From assembly GCA_964472875.1 (NCBI GenBank), contig CAYYMD010000006.1:1-64000 (forward strand): DNA of 64,000 nucleotides, in the 5' to 3' direction. Both the position numbers and the translations under genes were made by a program. Under the pieces are notes generated by a model. The model searched no databases. It saw only the letters and a program-made list of their open reading frames with translations, and was not told the origin of the DNA. The DNA is from CAYYMD01 sp964472875. GTDB lineage: Bacteria; Planctomycetota; Phycisphaerae; SM23-33. This document shows positions 1-8,830 of this stretch, piece after piece. Each line of letters starts with the position of its first letter. Within the stretch, counting starts at the first letter, position 1.

Positions 1-301
1 ACGTAAACAGACACCGCAATCCACACCTGTGTCTTGATCCCGGCGCGCCGGGATTGCGTGCGATGCGTTTGCAACGGAAACCCATGTGATACAGACTTAC
101 GGAAGCAAGGTTGAGCGATGCCTCGATGTCGCGGAGTGATTCGCGAAAGGCCAACTGCGCGAAGGCCATCGCCATGAATTGGTCTCGACAATTGAAATTC
201 CTTACCCTGTGGTCGCCCTTGTATCGATTGACGCAGGTGTGGAATCTTCGCATTGGCATCTGGCGGATAATCTGCGAGAATACGATTTGTCCATTGTTCA
301 T
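1..301 (-). pseudogene. IS4-family (DUF4372-type) transposase, internally deleted remnant, runs off left edge
   Basis: Translated on the minus strand from ATG at 301, the reading frame gives a recognisable transposase N-terminus (MNNGQIVFSQII, then CVNRYKGDHRVRNFNCRDQF, then AQLAFRESLRDIEASL and VSLYHMGFR). These are the conserved blocks of the DUF4372 domain that precedes the IS4-type DDE domain. A good ribosome site (GAAGGAG) lies just upstream of the ATG. After about residue 80 the expected continuation is lost. In another frame, the peptide IKTQVWIAVSVY appears close to the left edge of the window, and it resembles the block found near the C-terminus of full-length members. The DDE core seems to have been removed by an internal deletion that also shifted the frame. 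The copy should be inactive. Family assignment rests on remembered motifs, not on a search. Confidence 0.75.
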
Positions 302-632
302 CGGCCGCTCCTTCTACAAAAGAACGGCCTGATGCTACCATGAAATTGAAATCGATACGGATTGGAATTTTATATAACATTATGTTATTATGTGGCTTGT
401 AGCGATTTAACCGCGTTTTAACGGGACACTACTGATATAATATCTCTCATTGCCTCTGTCGGCAGATAAAACTTGGCAGAACATTGCCGCGGTGGCGATC
501 GCCATGCTCAAGCGCAGAGCCGCATCCCCTTTTATTTGAAATATCTTTCTTGTCATATGTTTGTTCACAGTATAACTGACTGCAAACTATACCTCTCAGG
601 CGCTGTATACAACAATAATCACCGGCCGGTAT
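302..632. other. Gene-free stretch with probable IS outer end
   Basis: No coding frame is convincing in this stretch between the transposase relic and the GH31 gene. Reading on the minus strand, CAGTAGTGTCCCGTTAAAA (about 416-434) has the look of the terminal inverted repeat of IS4/DUF4372-type elements and sits about 115-130 bp upstream of the transposase start. It is the best candidate for the outer end of the element. The other end lies outside the window, so the inverted repeat cannot be confirmed. An AT-rich patch (about 371-390) could hold a promoter. No clear terminator for the GH31 gene was found. Confidence 0.3.
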
Positions 633-2888
633 TCAGCGGGTGACAACCAGCCGCTGTTCGCGTTCCGTGTCAGGGAAACTCGTTCGTAGCGTCTCGGTCG
701 CCGGGTCGTACTGCGCATCGACGGCCTTTCCGTTCAGGGAAACCCTTTCGGGGCGCTGCTCAATACCGTGTAGCAGCACTTTGATATTCCGTTTGGGAGG
801 TTCGAAGGGTCCCTGCCGGGCGTGGATTATTACGACGATGCTTTTGCCGGTGTCGTCCATTTCGACGTTCGTGGTGCAGTATTCGCCTTTGAGGTATTTG
901 GTGGTTACACCGTCGTCCTCATATATCGTGTAGGTGGACCGCTTGCATCCATAAGGGTAAAGGTCAAGGGTCAAGGGCGCCAGCGGTTTTTCGCCTACAT
1001 AGCGTATTTCGGGTCCCATCGGTATGATTGCTCCGGCCTTGACGAAGAGGGCAGTGCGCTCCAGCGGCACTTGGTAGGATTCTATTTCGCGCGGTCCTTC
1101 GAACACCTTGCCCGTAAAATAGTCAATCCAGCGCCCATCGGGGATGAATACCGGGCGAGAGTTCCCGTTGTTTAGAATCGGGGCGAAGTAGAACCAGTCG
1201 CCGATCATGAACTCATTGTCGCGCGCATAATATTTGCTGTCGGTGAAGGCCAAATGGCGCCAAGCGGGCATGCCGGTTTCATGGGCCTGCCATGCACAGG
1301 TGTACCAGTATGGCAACAGGCGGTAGTGGAGCTTGTCGAATCGCATGAAGATCTTTTCGGCCTCGGGTCCCCAATGCCATGGCTCGCCCTTGCCGCGATA
1401 AACGTTCAGGTGTGCCATCGGCTGTAGAAAATTCATTTGTGCGCCGCGGATGCACCCTTCCTTGCTGCCCGGCCCAAAATAGCCGCCGAGATCGTGGGTG
1501 GTGTGCGGTAAACCGGAGAGACCGTGTGCCAGCTGGGTGGCCACCACCATGTCGGCGGAATGGGCATGGTCACCGGTGTCTCCCATCCACCAGTAGGCGT
1601 AGCGCTGACATCCCGAGTAGCCGCTGCGTGTAAGAACGACTGGGCGCCGGCCGGGATATGCCTTGGCCATGGTGTCGTAGGTCGCATTCAGGCAACGCAG
1701 CGCAAACATCGAGCCGCGGGATTCCAGCTCATCCATGTATATGGAATCCACCCTATTCCGGAAGAGCCGGGCCATGAGATGCTCCCGGTAGTAGTGCCAA
1801 TTGCGGTAGGGGTAGTCGGTGTCCATCAGGAAACCCACATATGAGTCGGTAGAGTCCAGATATCCCACCACCCAGCCGTGCATTTCGTGGATTTCTTCAG
1901 AGATTTTGCGCACGTAGTCGTCACTCTTTTTGTTCCAGCTGCGGTTGATAAAGGTTATGCAGCCGTCTATGGGATAGCCCTCTTTTCGGAATCGTGTGAA
2001 GCCACCCGGTTTCTGCTGGTCCTTGCCGCTGCGGGTGTGGTACGAAAGGCCAAATATGGGTTTGGGAAAAATCGGCGGCTTTCCGGTCAGTGTGGTCAGA
2101 CTGTCGATCATATGCTGGAAGCTAGGGCCATAAATAAAGAAGAATTCCAGGTCTTCCGCGGTCTTGCTGGTGACATGATACGGTACCGATTTCCGGATGC
2201 TTCCAACCGAAAGTGAAAAATTCTCGCTTTTCTCGGCCAGATTGAACTTGATCTGCGAGCCGAGCAGGCTATTCACGAAAATGCCATAGCCGGCAGTGCT
2301 CATGAACCAGGGCGCCGGGGCACCGTGCCCCCAGTGGTCGTAGCAAACGAAGCTTTTCCCGCGCAGCTCGCAGGAGCGTCCAGCTTTTTCCCCGGCCCCG
2401 AAGAGTCGCTCTGTTTGGACGGCGACATCCGGTTCGAAATAAACGGTCAGATCGGTGTCCAGGGTTTTGCCCCGCGGATTGCGCGTGATCGGAGTTTGCC
2501 CGTCGCTCTGCAGGAAGTGCAGGCGAAAGGGGGTCTTGTCTACGCGTATCACCAGTCGTTCGGTGGCGATTTCAACCGCTTCTGCGTTTTTCACTTTTAT
2601 GGCGGGCGGGTTTTTATAGCAATCCCGTAAAACCATCTGTTCGTTGTGCCGGCTTCTATGCTTGAATTTCTCATCCGGCGACATGCGGACCTGCACAACA
2701 TCTACGGCCCGGAATTGAAGTTCGACCACTGGTCCGCCGCAATGGAAGACAACTGTATTGCCCTCCTTTTCCCATGTCTCCACATTGCCCAGCATTGCCG
2801 CCGGGGCCTTCAGGGCGAGAAAGCCGCTGACGAGAAGCGCGGATGTCCAGAGGGCACCGCCAAACTTGCGGTTGAGAATTTTTTGCAT
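633..2888 (-). CDS. Secreted GH31-family alpha-glycosidase
   Basis: A 751-residue protein with a Sec-type signal peptide (about residues 1-31). It has the GH31 layout: an N-terminal beta domain (about 35-270), a TIM barrel (about 275-580) and C-terminal beta domains. The putative nucleophile is Asp386 in IYMDE, and the acid/base is Asp437 in WWMGD. The block RSGYSGCQRYAYWWMGD and the later GLSGLPHTTHDLGGYFG are typical of the family. GH31 enzymes hydrolyse alpha-glucosides, alpha-xylosides or alpha-galactosides, and the substrate here cannot be read from sequence. The nucleophile motif departs from the common WxDxxE form, so the subfamily is uncertain. A strong ribosome site (AAAGGAAAAG) supports the ATG at 2888. 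The gene stands alone, separated by 372 bp from the metal-efflux operon. Confidence 0.88.
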   Translation of the reverse strand: MQKILNRKFGGALWTSALLVSGFLALKAPAAMLGNVETWEKEGNTVVFHCGGPVVELQFRAVDVVQVRMSPDEKFKHRSRHNEQMVLRDCYKNPPAIKVKNAEAVEIATERLVIRVDKTPFRLHFLQSDGQTPITRNPRGKTLDTDLTVYFEPDVAVQTERLFGAGEKAGRSCELRGKSFVCYDHWGHGAPAPWFMSTAGYGIFVNSLLGSQIKFNLAEKSENFSLSVGSIRKSVPYHVTSKTAEDLEFFFIYGPSFQHMIDSLTTLTGKPPIFPKPIFGLSYHTRSGKDQQKPGGFTRFRKEGYPIDGCITFINRSWNKKSDDYVRKISEEIHEMHGWVVGYLDSTDSYVGFLMDTDYPYRNWHYYREHLMARLFRNRVDSIYMDELESRGSMFALRCLNATYDTMAKAYPGRRPVVLTRSGYSGCQRYAYWWMGDTGDHAHSADMVVATQLAHGLSGLPHTTHDLGGYFGPGSKEGCIRGAQMNFLQPMAHLNVYRGKGEPWHWGPEAEKIFMRFDKLHYRLLPYWYTCAWQAHETGMPAWRHLAFTDSKYYARDNEFMIGDWFYFAPILNNGNSRPVFIPDGRWIDYFTGKVFEGPREIESYQVPLERTALFVKAGAIIPMGPEIRYVGEKPLAPLTLDLYPYGCKRSTYTIYEDDGVTTKYLKGEYCTTNVEMDDTGKSIVVIIHARQGPFEPPKRNIKVLLHGIEQRPERVSLNGKAVDAQYDPATETLRTSFPDTEREQRLVVTR

Positions 2889-3260
2889 TGTCTTTTCCTT
2901 TCGTTTGCTGGATTGGTGAGTGACTGTTGATTTGTCTCAGGTGCCTCTATCCGGGATTTTCCGGTTAACCAATGACCAACGACCACCGTCGGCTTTTTAA
3001 CAATAATACAACAGCCGAATAGCACTGCAAGTTTCGTTTATTTCTTATTTTTTTCTCACGGGAGGCACAATCAGCGTGTAAATAAATAATGATTGGTCTT
3101 GAATCGGCCGGCAAAACCCGTTTGTTATCGGTTGGCGCATTCCTTCCTGTCGCCTCCGCTTTGGCTAACCGTTTTCGTGCCTTATTAAACCCGCCTGCCA
3201 TCTTTAAATATATGGTGGCGGGCAGGCATGAATTGAGGTTTTTATCGAGGAAATTCGGGT
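2889..3260. other. Gene-free spacer between GH31 and efflux operon
   Basis: No coding frame is supported. A minus-strand reading frame that enters from the efflux gene has no start or composition of its own. The stretch should carry the GH31 promoter (roughly 2900-3060) and the 3' end of the efflux operon, including the hairpin at 3190-3222. No repeat or RNA gene was recognised. Confidence 0.4.
3190..3222 (-). terminator. Possible terminator of the efflux operon
   Basis: Read on the minus strand, CCCGCC and CCAT pair with ATGG and GGCGGG, with a short internal asymmetry and an AT-rich loop. The stem is followed by TTTAATAA. It lies about 40-70 nt after the stop of the CusA-like gene. The T tract is short, so this is a weak intrinsic terminator at best. 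Confidence 0.35.
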
Positions 3261-6200
3261 CTACTGATCTGTCTGGAAACCCCCCGTGCGTTTGACCAGA
3301 TAGAAAACAACCGGATACAGCAGAAGCAGCCCTATGTAGCCGGTTATAACACCACCCACCATCGGCACGGCTAATCGGCGCATGGTGTCGGCACCGGCGC
3401 CGGCTGCCCACAGCAACGGCACAAGTCCGATGAACGTAGTCAGTTCCGTCATCGTTATCGGTCGGACTCTCCGCACCGCCCCGTCGCGCATTGCCTCGGT
3501 GAGATCGTCGGGATTGCGCATGCGGCCCTCGGCCACGAACCGGCCATAACTGCCCTCCAGGTACATCAGCAGCACCAGGCCCGTTTCGACCTCCAGGCCC
3601 GCCAGGGCTATCAGTCCCACCCATACCGCCAGCGACATATTGTACTGCAGCAGATACAGCAACCAGAACGAGCCGACCAGCGAGAACGGCAGCACCAGCA
3701 GGAGTATCCCCACGCGTATCCAGCTGCGCGTGGCCCCGTACAGAAGCAGCAGGATCAGCACCCCCGCCAAAGGCACAACGACGGCCAGCCGCCGCCTGGC
3801 TTCCTGCATATATTCATATTGTCCCGACCAGGCGATGCTGTATCCGGGCGGCAGTTTCAGATTTTTCTCGATTACTTCCTGCGCCCGGCGGACATAGGTG
3901 CCCACGTCAATGTCGGCGATGTCCACGTAAATCCAGCCGGACAGACGTGCGTTTTCGCTCTTTATCACCGGCGGGCCTTTATGGACTTTGATGTCGGTCA
4001 GTTGCCCAAGCGGCACCTGCGCACCTGACGGAGCATCGACCAGGACCTGCTTGAGGTCGCTGATGTTGTCGCGCAGTTCGCTGGGATACCGCACGTTTAC
4101 AGGGTACCGCTGCAGGCCTTCCACGGTCTGCGTTACGTTCAGGCCGCCCAGCGCCGATTTGATGACGTCCTGCACGTCGCCCACGGTGAGCGCGTATCGG
4201 TCTATCCCGTCGCGTTTTATTCTTATGTCGATATAATTTCCGCCTGTTGTTTTATCGGGGAATGCGCTGGTGGTGTAAGGCCGCGTTGACGGGTCAGTAA
4301 GAATGACATTGGATATCCGCTCGGAAAGGCGGGACAGTTCATCCAGGTCCGGCCCCATTAATTTGATGCCCACTGGGGTTTTTATGCCGGTCGAGAGCAT
4401 GTCTATGCGTGTCCTTATGGGCATGGTCCAGGCGTTAGTCAAGCCGGGAATCTGCACGGCATCGTTGAGGCCGGGGATGTGAATGGTTTTTTCCGAACCC
4501 GTCGGCAGATTGTAGCCATAAACCAGTTCATCGACGCTGATGGGTCTGCGGTCTGACCAGATTTTGCTCGGCAGCCATGCCGCCCATCCGGGCCAGTCGC
4601 TATAGAAACGCTCCACCGGTCGGCTGCGCCATTTGTCCTTATCCCTGTGGAGCGTGATGGTGGTTTCTATCATAGACATCGGGGCCGGGTCGGTTGCGGT
4701 CTCGGCCCGTCCTATCTTGCCGAACACCGTCTTGACCTCGGGAAACTTGGTGATAATCTTGTCGGTCTGCTGGAGCAGTTCGCGAGCCCGGCTTATGCCG
4801 ATTCCCGGGTCGGTGGTGGGCATGTAAAGCAGGTCGCCCTCCTCCAGCGGCGGCATGAACTCGCTGCCCAGTCGGCTGAAGGGATATACTGTGGCGGCCA
4901 TTACGATAATCGCCACCGCCAGCGTCACCAACTTATGGTTCATCACGATGTTGAACGCGGGGCTGTAAATCTTCTCGAGAAAGACGCTGGTTGGGTTGCG
5001 ATGGTGGGGATAGATTTTCTGCGGCAGCAGGAATACTCCAGTTGCAACGAGCCATCCGATGAGAATCCACCATCGCCACGCCGCCAGGCGGGGCAAAGGT
5101 GCAAAGGCGATGGCAGCAGCAGGAATTAACAAAACGCCCGCATATATCGCCGCACGCTTAAGTGGGGATAAATGCCCGGGAACCATTCTACGCCGCACCA
5201 GAAATACCATCAGCACCGGTATGACGGTGACCGAAAGAACGGCCGCGGCGGCCATGGCAAATGTCTTGGTGTAGGCCAGCGGCCTGAACAGCCGTCCTGA
5301 CTGCCGGCCGAGCACGAAGATAGGCAGGAAACTGGCGGTGATAATCAGCAGCGAGAAAAACAGTGTCGGCCCGACTTCGGCGGCGGCCTCGGCGATAACC
5401 TTTGTGCGCGGCGCGGGTTCCGATGCGCGGTTGTTGCGGGCCAGGTGCTTGTGGGCGTTTTCGACCATAACGATGGACGAGTCCACCATAACGCCGATGG
5501 AGATCGCAATGCCGCCCAGCGACATGATGTTTGCGTTTATGCCCGTTACGTACATAACCGAAAGCGTTGCGAGCACGGCCGTGGGAAGGACGAACGCGGC
5601 CACAAGCGCGCTGCGGGCGTGCAGCAGGAAGACTACAATTATCAGCGAGACTACGATGATTTCCTCGGTGAGCGTCTCGTGGACGGTGTCTATGGACCGT
5701 TCGATGAGATCGCTGCGGTCGTAGGCAACCCGCAAATCCACGCCGTGCGGCAGGCCCTGCTTCAGTTCGTCCAGTTTCTCTTTTACGCGTTCAATGGTTG
5801 CCTGGGCGTTTTGGCCAAACCGCATAACCATCACACCGCCGACCACCTCGCCGCGCCCGTTCCACTCGGCGATGCCCCGGCGTATGTCCGGGCCGAGACG
5901 CACTTCCGCCACGTCTGCAAGGCGTATGGGCGCCCCCTGCCCGGATGCGCCCAGGGCGACCCTCTCCAGGTCGTCTATTACCTTTTGGGTGCGAATCCGT
6001 TCCAGTGTCTTGCCGCTTTTGCGGGCCTCGGCCAGTTCCTCATCCGTAACGGTCCCCAGATACCCCAGGCCTCGGACCATGTATTCCGTCTCGCTGCGCT
6101 CTATGAGTCGGCCGCCCACGTCACGGTTGGACCGCCGGATGGCGCGCTTGATGTGCTGGAGTGATATATCGTAGGCCTGGAGTTTAACCGGGTCCACCAC

Positions 6201-6929
6201 TACCTGGTACTGCTTTACAAAGCCGCCCACCGGCGCCACCTCGCTGACGCCTTCCACGGCCGTCAGTTCGTATCTCAGGTACCAGTCCTGTAAGCCGCGC
6301 AAATCCGCCAAATCCTGATCGGACCCCACCAGTTTTTCCCCGTCCAAGGGACAGCTGTCGCGCCGGTCGAACACGCGGTGGTGTTCGAGTCGCCGTCGGA
6401 CTGTATCATCCGCATCGGACTTTTCGGCGTACCACTTTTCCGTCTGCGGATCGCGCCACAGGCCCTTTGGGTGGTCTGGACAGTACTTTCCCGTCGTGAG
6501 GATATACTGGTAAATCCATCCCACGGCGGTGGCGTCGGGGCCAAGTTGTGGCGTTACGCCTTCGGGCAGGCGGCCGGAGACGGTGCTGAGTTGCTCGAGC
6601 ACGCGGCTGCGGGCCCAGTACATGTCCGTCCCATCCTCGAATATGATATAAACGAAACTGGCTCCGAACATGCTGTAGCCGCGGACAACCCGGGCCTGGG
6701 GCACCGCCAGCATAGCGGTGGTAAGCGGGTAGGTGACTTGGTCTTCCACAATCTGCGGGGCCTGTCCGGAAAAGTCGGTGCGGATAACCACCTGCACGTC
6801 CGACAGGTCCGGAATGGCGTCAATAGTGATGTTCCGCGCCGCCCAGATTCCGCCGGTGATAAGTATTGCCGCCAGCACCAGGACCATAGCGCGGTTGTGG
6901 ACGCACCAATGAATGAGGCGTGCAATCAT
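3261..6929 (-). CDS. CusA/CzcA-type heavy-metal RND efflux pump
   Basis: A 1222-residue inner-membrane proton/metal antiporter, expected to export Cu(I)/Ag(I) or divalent metals through the adjacent CusB- and TolC-like partners. It shows the RND plan: a TM1 start (MIARLIHWCVHNRAMVLVLAAIL), two large periplasmic loops, and a TM4 block GGIAISIGVMVDSSIVMVENAHK whose Asp is the proton-relay residue of the CusA subfamily. An ATG at 6998 in the same frame would add 23 basic residues inside the cusB-like gene. I prefer the ATG at 6929, which leaves one nucleotide after the upstream TGA. Relative to the usual CusA plan there is an insertion at about residues 146-204 (6318-6494) carrying YCPDHP and SCPLDG. 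That resembles a small Cys/His metal site and is unusual. Last gene of the operon. Confidence 0.92.
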   Translation of the reverse strand: MIARLIHWCVHNRAMVLVLAAILITGGIWAARNITIDAIPDLSDVQVVIRTDFSGQAPQIVEDQVTYPLTTAMLAVPQARVVRGYSMFGASFVYIIFEDGTDMYWARSRVLEQLSTVSGRLPEGVTPQLGPDATAVGWIYQYILTTGKYCPDHPKGLWRDPQTEKWYAEKSDADDTVRRRLEHHRVFDRRDSCPLDGEKLVGSDQDLADLRGLQDWYLRYELTAVEGVSEVAPVGGFVKQYQVVVDPVKLQAYDISLQHIKRAIRRSNRDVGGRLIERSETEYMVRGLGYLGTVTDEELAEARKSGKTLERIRTQKVIDDLERVALGASGQGAPIRLADVAEVRLGPDIRRGIAEWNGRGEVVGGVMVMRFGQNAQATIERVKEKLDELKQGLPHGVDLRVAYDRSDLIERSIDTVHETLTEEIIVVSLIIVVFLLHARSALVAAFVLPTAVLATLSVMYVTGINANIMSLGGIAISIGVMVDSSIVMVENAHKHLARNNRASEPAPRTKVIAEAAAEVGPTLFFSLLIITASFLPIFVLGRQSGRLFRPLAYTKTFAMAAAAVLSVTVIPVLMVFLVRRRMVPGHLSPLKRAAIYAGVLLIPAAAIAFAPLPRLAAWRWWILIGWLVATGVFLLPQKIYPHHRNPTSVFLEKIYSPAFNIVMNHKLVTLAVAIIVMAATVYPFSRLGSEFMPPLEEGDLLYMPTTDPGIGISRARELLQQTDKIITKFPEVKTVFGKIGRAETATDPAPMSMIETTITLHRDKDKWRSRPVERFYSDWPGWAAWLPSKIWSDRRPISVDELVYGYNLPTGSEKTIHIPGLNDAVQIPGLTNAWTMPIRTRIDMLSTGIKTPVGIKLMGPDLDELSRLSERISNVILTDPSTRPYTTSAFPDKTTGGNYIDIRIKRDGIDRYALTVGDVQDVIKSALGGLNVTQTVEGLQRYPVNVRYPSELRDNISDLKQVLVDAPSGAQVPLGQLTDIKVHKGPPVIKSENARLSGWIYVDIADIDVGTYVRRAQEVIEKNLKLPPGYSIAWSGQYEYMQEARRRLAVVVPLAGVLILLLLYGATRSWIRVGILLLVLPFSLVGSFWLLYLLQYNMSLAVWVGLIALAGLEVETGLVLLMYLEGSYGRFVAEGRMRNPDDLTEAMRDGAVRRVRPITMTELTTFIGLVPLLWAAGAGADTMRRLAVPMVGGVITGYIGLLLLYPVVFYLVKRTGGFQTDQ

Positions 6930-6930
6930 T

Positions 6931-8826
6931 TCAGCGAATCGCCTCCCCCGGCGCCGTGGCCGGTCGTGTTTCTGCGCCATCCGCGGCCGGCAGAGCATAA
7001 CGCTCGTCGTAACATTGGAGCATCCTGCTGCCGTAGTACGGGTTGCGAACGTCTCCGACCGGCTGCATCCATACCGTGCCGCCCTGACCCTGACGGTACA
7101 TAGGACAGTGCAACACGTTCACCTCCCCAATACCGGCGGGAACGCCGGTGGTTTTGAGCAGTTTCACCAGAGAAGTGCTCAAGTCCGCAAAATTCAGACG
7201 AGCTTCGTCCAGTTTCTTCACTTCGGCCAGTTTCAGCGCCGCCTCTCTCGCCGTGGCCGCTTCTGTATGCCGGGACCAGAAATCCTCATCTGTGGGAATA
7301 TCCTGCTCAATGAGTGCGGCCATCGATTCAGCAAGTTTGTCGGCCTTCTCGGGTATGCTTTCGGTCGAATCTTTCGCCAGAGCAGTTTGTATCTCGAAAT
7401 ACCGGTCGAGAATCTTACTAAGCAACTCTTTGGCCTGTGTGGGCAACCCGGCCGTTTCTCCCTTGTCGGCGACTTCAGCCGAGACGGTTTTTTTGTAAGC
7501 GAGATCTTCGCCGATCATCTTTGCCAGCGCCTCGCGGAGTTTGGCCTCGCTGTCGATGAGGAACTGCCCGGATGTGACCACCTGCTCGCCGGGCTTCAGG
7601 CCGTCAATAACCTGTAACATGTTTTCGCCGACCTCAACGCCAAGTTTTACGTCCCGCGGTTCGAACCGGCCGCGCCCCTTCCACACGAACGCCACCTGGC
7701 GCTCGCCCGTATCGATGACGGCCGAGCGCGGCACAAGCGTTCGCCGCTTCGCCAGCGTGCTTTCCAGCATAACTTCGGCGAACATGCCCGGCTTGAGAAG
7801 GCCGCCGGGGTTTTGGAACTCCAGGCGGACCTGCACCTCCCTGGTCTTGTTGTCCAGGTACGGATATATGTAAACTACTTTTCCTTCGAACTGGTTGCCG
7901 GGCAGGTAAGGTAGCGACATTACCGCCTTCTGCCCCTGCGATACGTAAGGCAACTGGTACTCATACAGCGTCACCATCACCCACACCGTGGACAGGTCTG
8001 CAATCTGGAATACGCGCATGCCCGGGTCGACCTTCATGCCTTCGCGGGCGTGCTTATTTATCACCACACCCTTGTAAGGGCTGTGTATCGCTATTGTTTT
8101 GGAGGGCTTGCCCGCCTCTCGCAGGGCCTTTATCTGCTCGTCGGTGATGTCGAAATATTCAAGTCGCGTCCGCGCGGCCTTGAGAAGGTCCATTTGCCCC
8201 TCCTGTCGCGTGTCTTTTTCACGGCTGCGACGGTTCCGCCAGGCCAGCAGGTATTCCTCCTGTGCGGCGTAAAGTTGCGGCGAGTACAACTCGAACAGCG
8301 CCTCCCCGGCCTCCACCGGCGCGCCTATGTAGTCTACATTGAGTTTCTCAATCCATCCGGAGACCTTGATGTTGATGTCTCGCACGGTGGTTTCGTTGTA
8401 ATCGACAGAACCGACGGTCCGTATCTTCTTGGTCAGCGGACCTTTCGTGACCGGCTCCACACGAACTCCCATGTTCTGCACCACTACCGGGTCGATATCA
8501 ATCCGGCCGGTGAATTTCTCCGGATCCAGGGGCGTAAGTTTCATTTGGCAGATGGGACAGTTACCCGGCTCCGGCAATACCACCCACGGATGCATTCCGC
8601 AGGTGTAATATTGCAGTTGCTCCTGGTCGCCGGTCTCGGCGGCCTCCGGTGGCTGTTGCAGGCCAACACGCACCATGATTTTGTTGAAACCGCTTTTTAT
8701 CTGTCGGCCGTATATGCTTCCCGTAACCACGCCACCGGCCGCAATCACCAGGATAATAACCGTCAGTGATAGTTTTTGCGGCCACTTACGCTGCCGTTGC
8801 GGATTTGTCTGCCTTTTATCATTCAT
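6931..8826 (-). CDS. CusB-type periplasmic adaptor with heavy-metal-binding domains
   Basis: A 631-residue membrane-fusion protein that links the RND pump to the outer-membrane channel. There is one N-terminal membrane segment (KLSLTVIILVIAAGGVVTG). Next comes a heavy-metal-binding domain (YYTCGMHP, CPICQMKLTPL) of the type that carries Cu/Ag to CusA, then the hairpin/lipoyl/beta-barrel adaptor core. The extra C-terminal domain contains HCPMYRQG, NPYYG and MLQCYDE, which resembles DUF3347-like copper-binding modules. An in-frame ATG at 8889 would start inside the tolC-like gene. The ATG at 8826, four bases after that gene's stop, fits operon spacing better. The protein thus has candidate Cys/His/Met metal sites at both ends. 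Confidence 0.9.
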   Translation of the reverse strand: MNDKRQTNPQRQRKWPQKLSLTVIILVIAAGGVVTGSIYGRQIKSGFNKIMVRVGLQQPPEAAETGDQEQLQYYTCGMHPWVVLPEPGNCPICQMKLTPLDPEKFTGRIDIDPVVVQNMGVRVEPVTKGPLTKKIRTVGSVDYNETTVRDINIKVSGWIEKLNVDYIGAPVEAGEALFELYSPQLYAAQEEYLLAWRNRRSREKDTRQEGQMDLLKAARTRLEYFDITDEQIKALREAGKPSKTIAIHSPYKGVVINKHAREGMKVDPGMRVFQIADLSTVWVMVTLYEYQLPYVSQGQKAVMSLPYLPGNQFEGKVVYIYPYLDNKTREVQVRLEFQNPGGLLKPGMFAEVMLESTLAKRRTLVPRSAVIDTGERQVAFVWKGRGRFEPRDVKLGVEVGENMLQVIDGLKPGEQVVTSGQFLIDSEAKLREALAKMIGEDLAYKKTVSAEVADKGETAGLPTQAKELLSKILDRYFEIQTALAKDSTESIPEKADKLAESMAALIEQDIPTDEDFWSRHTEAATAREAALKLAEVKKLDEARLNFADLSTSLVKLLKTTGVPAGIGEVNVLHCPMYRQGQGGTVWMQPVGDVRNPYYGSRMLQCYDERYALPAADGAETRPATAPGEAIR

Positions 8827-8830
8827 TGGT

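Noticed and set aside
2965..3624. A 219-codon minus-strand frame
   Set aside because: The larger part lies in another frame of the CusA-like gene; the remainder is Arg/Ser-rich without features.
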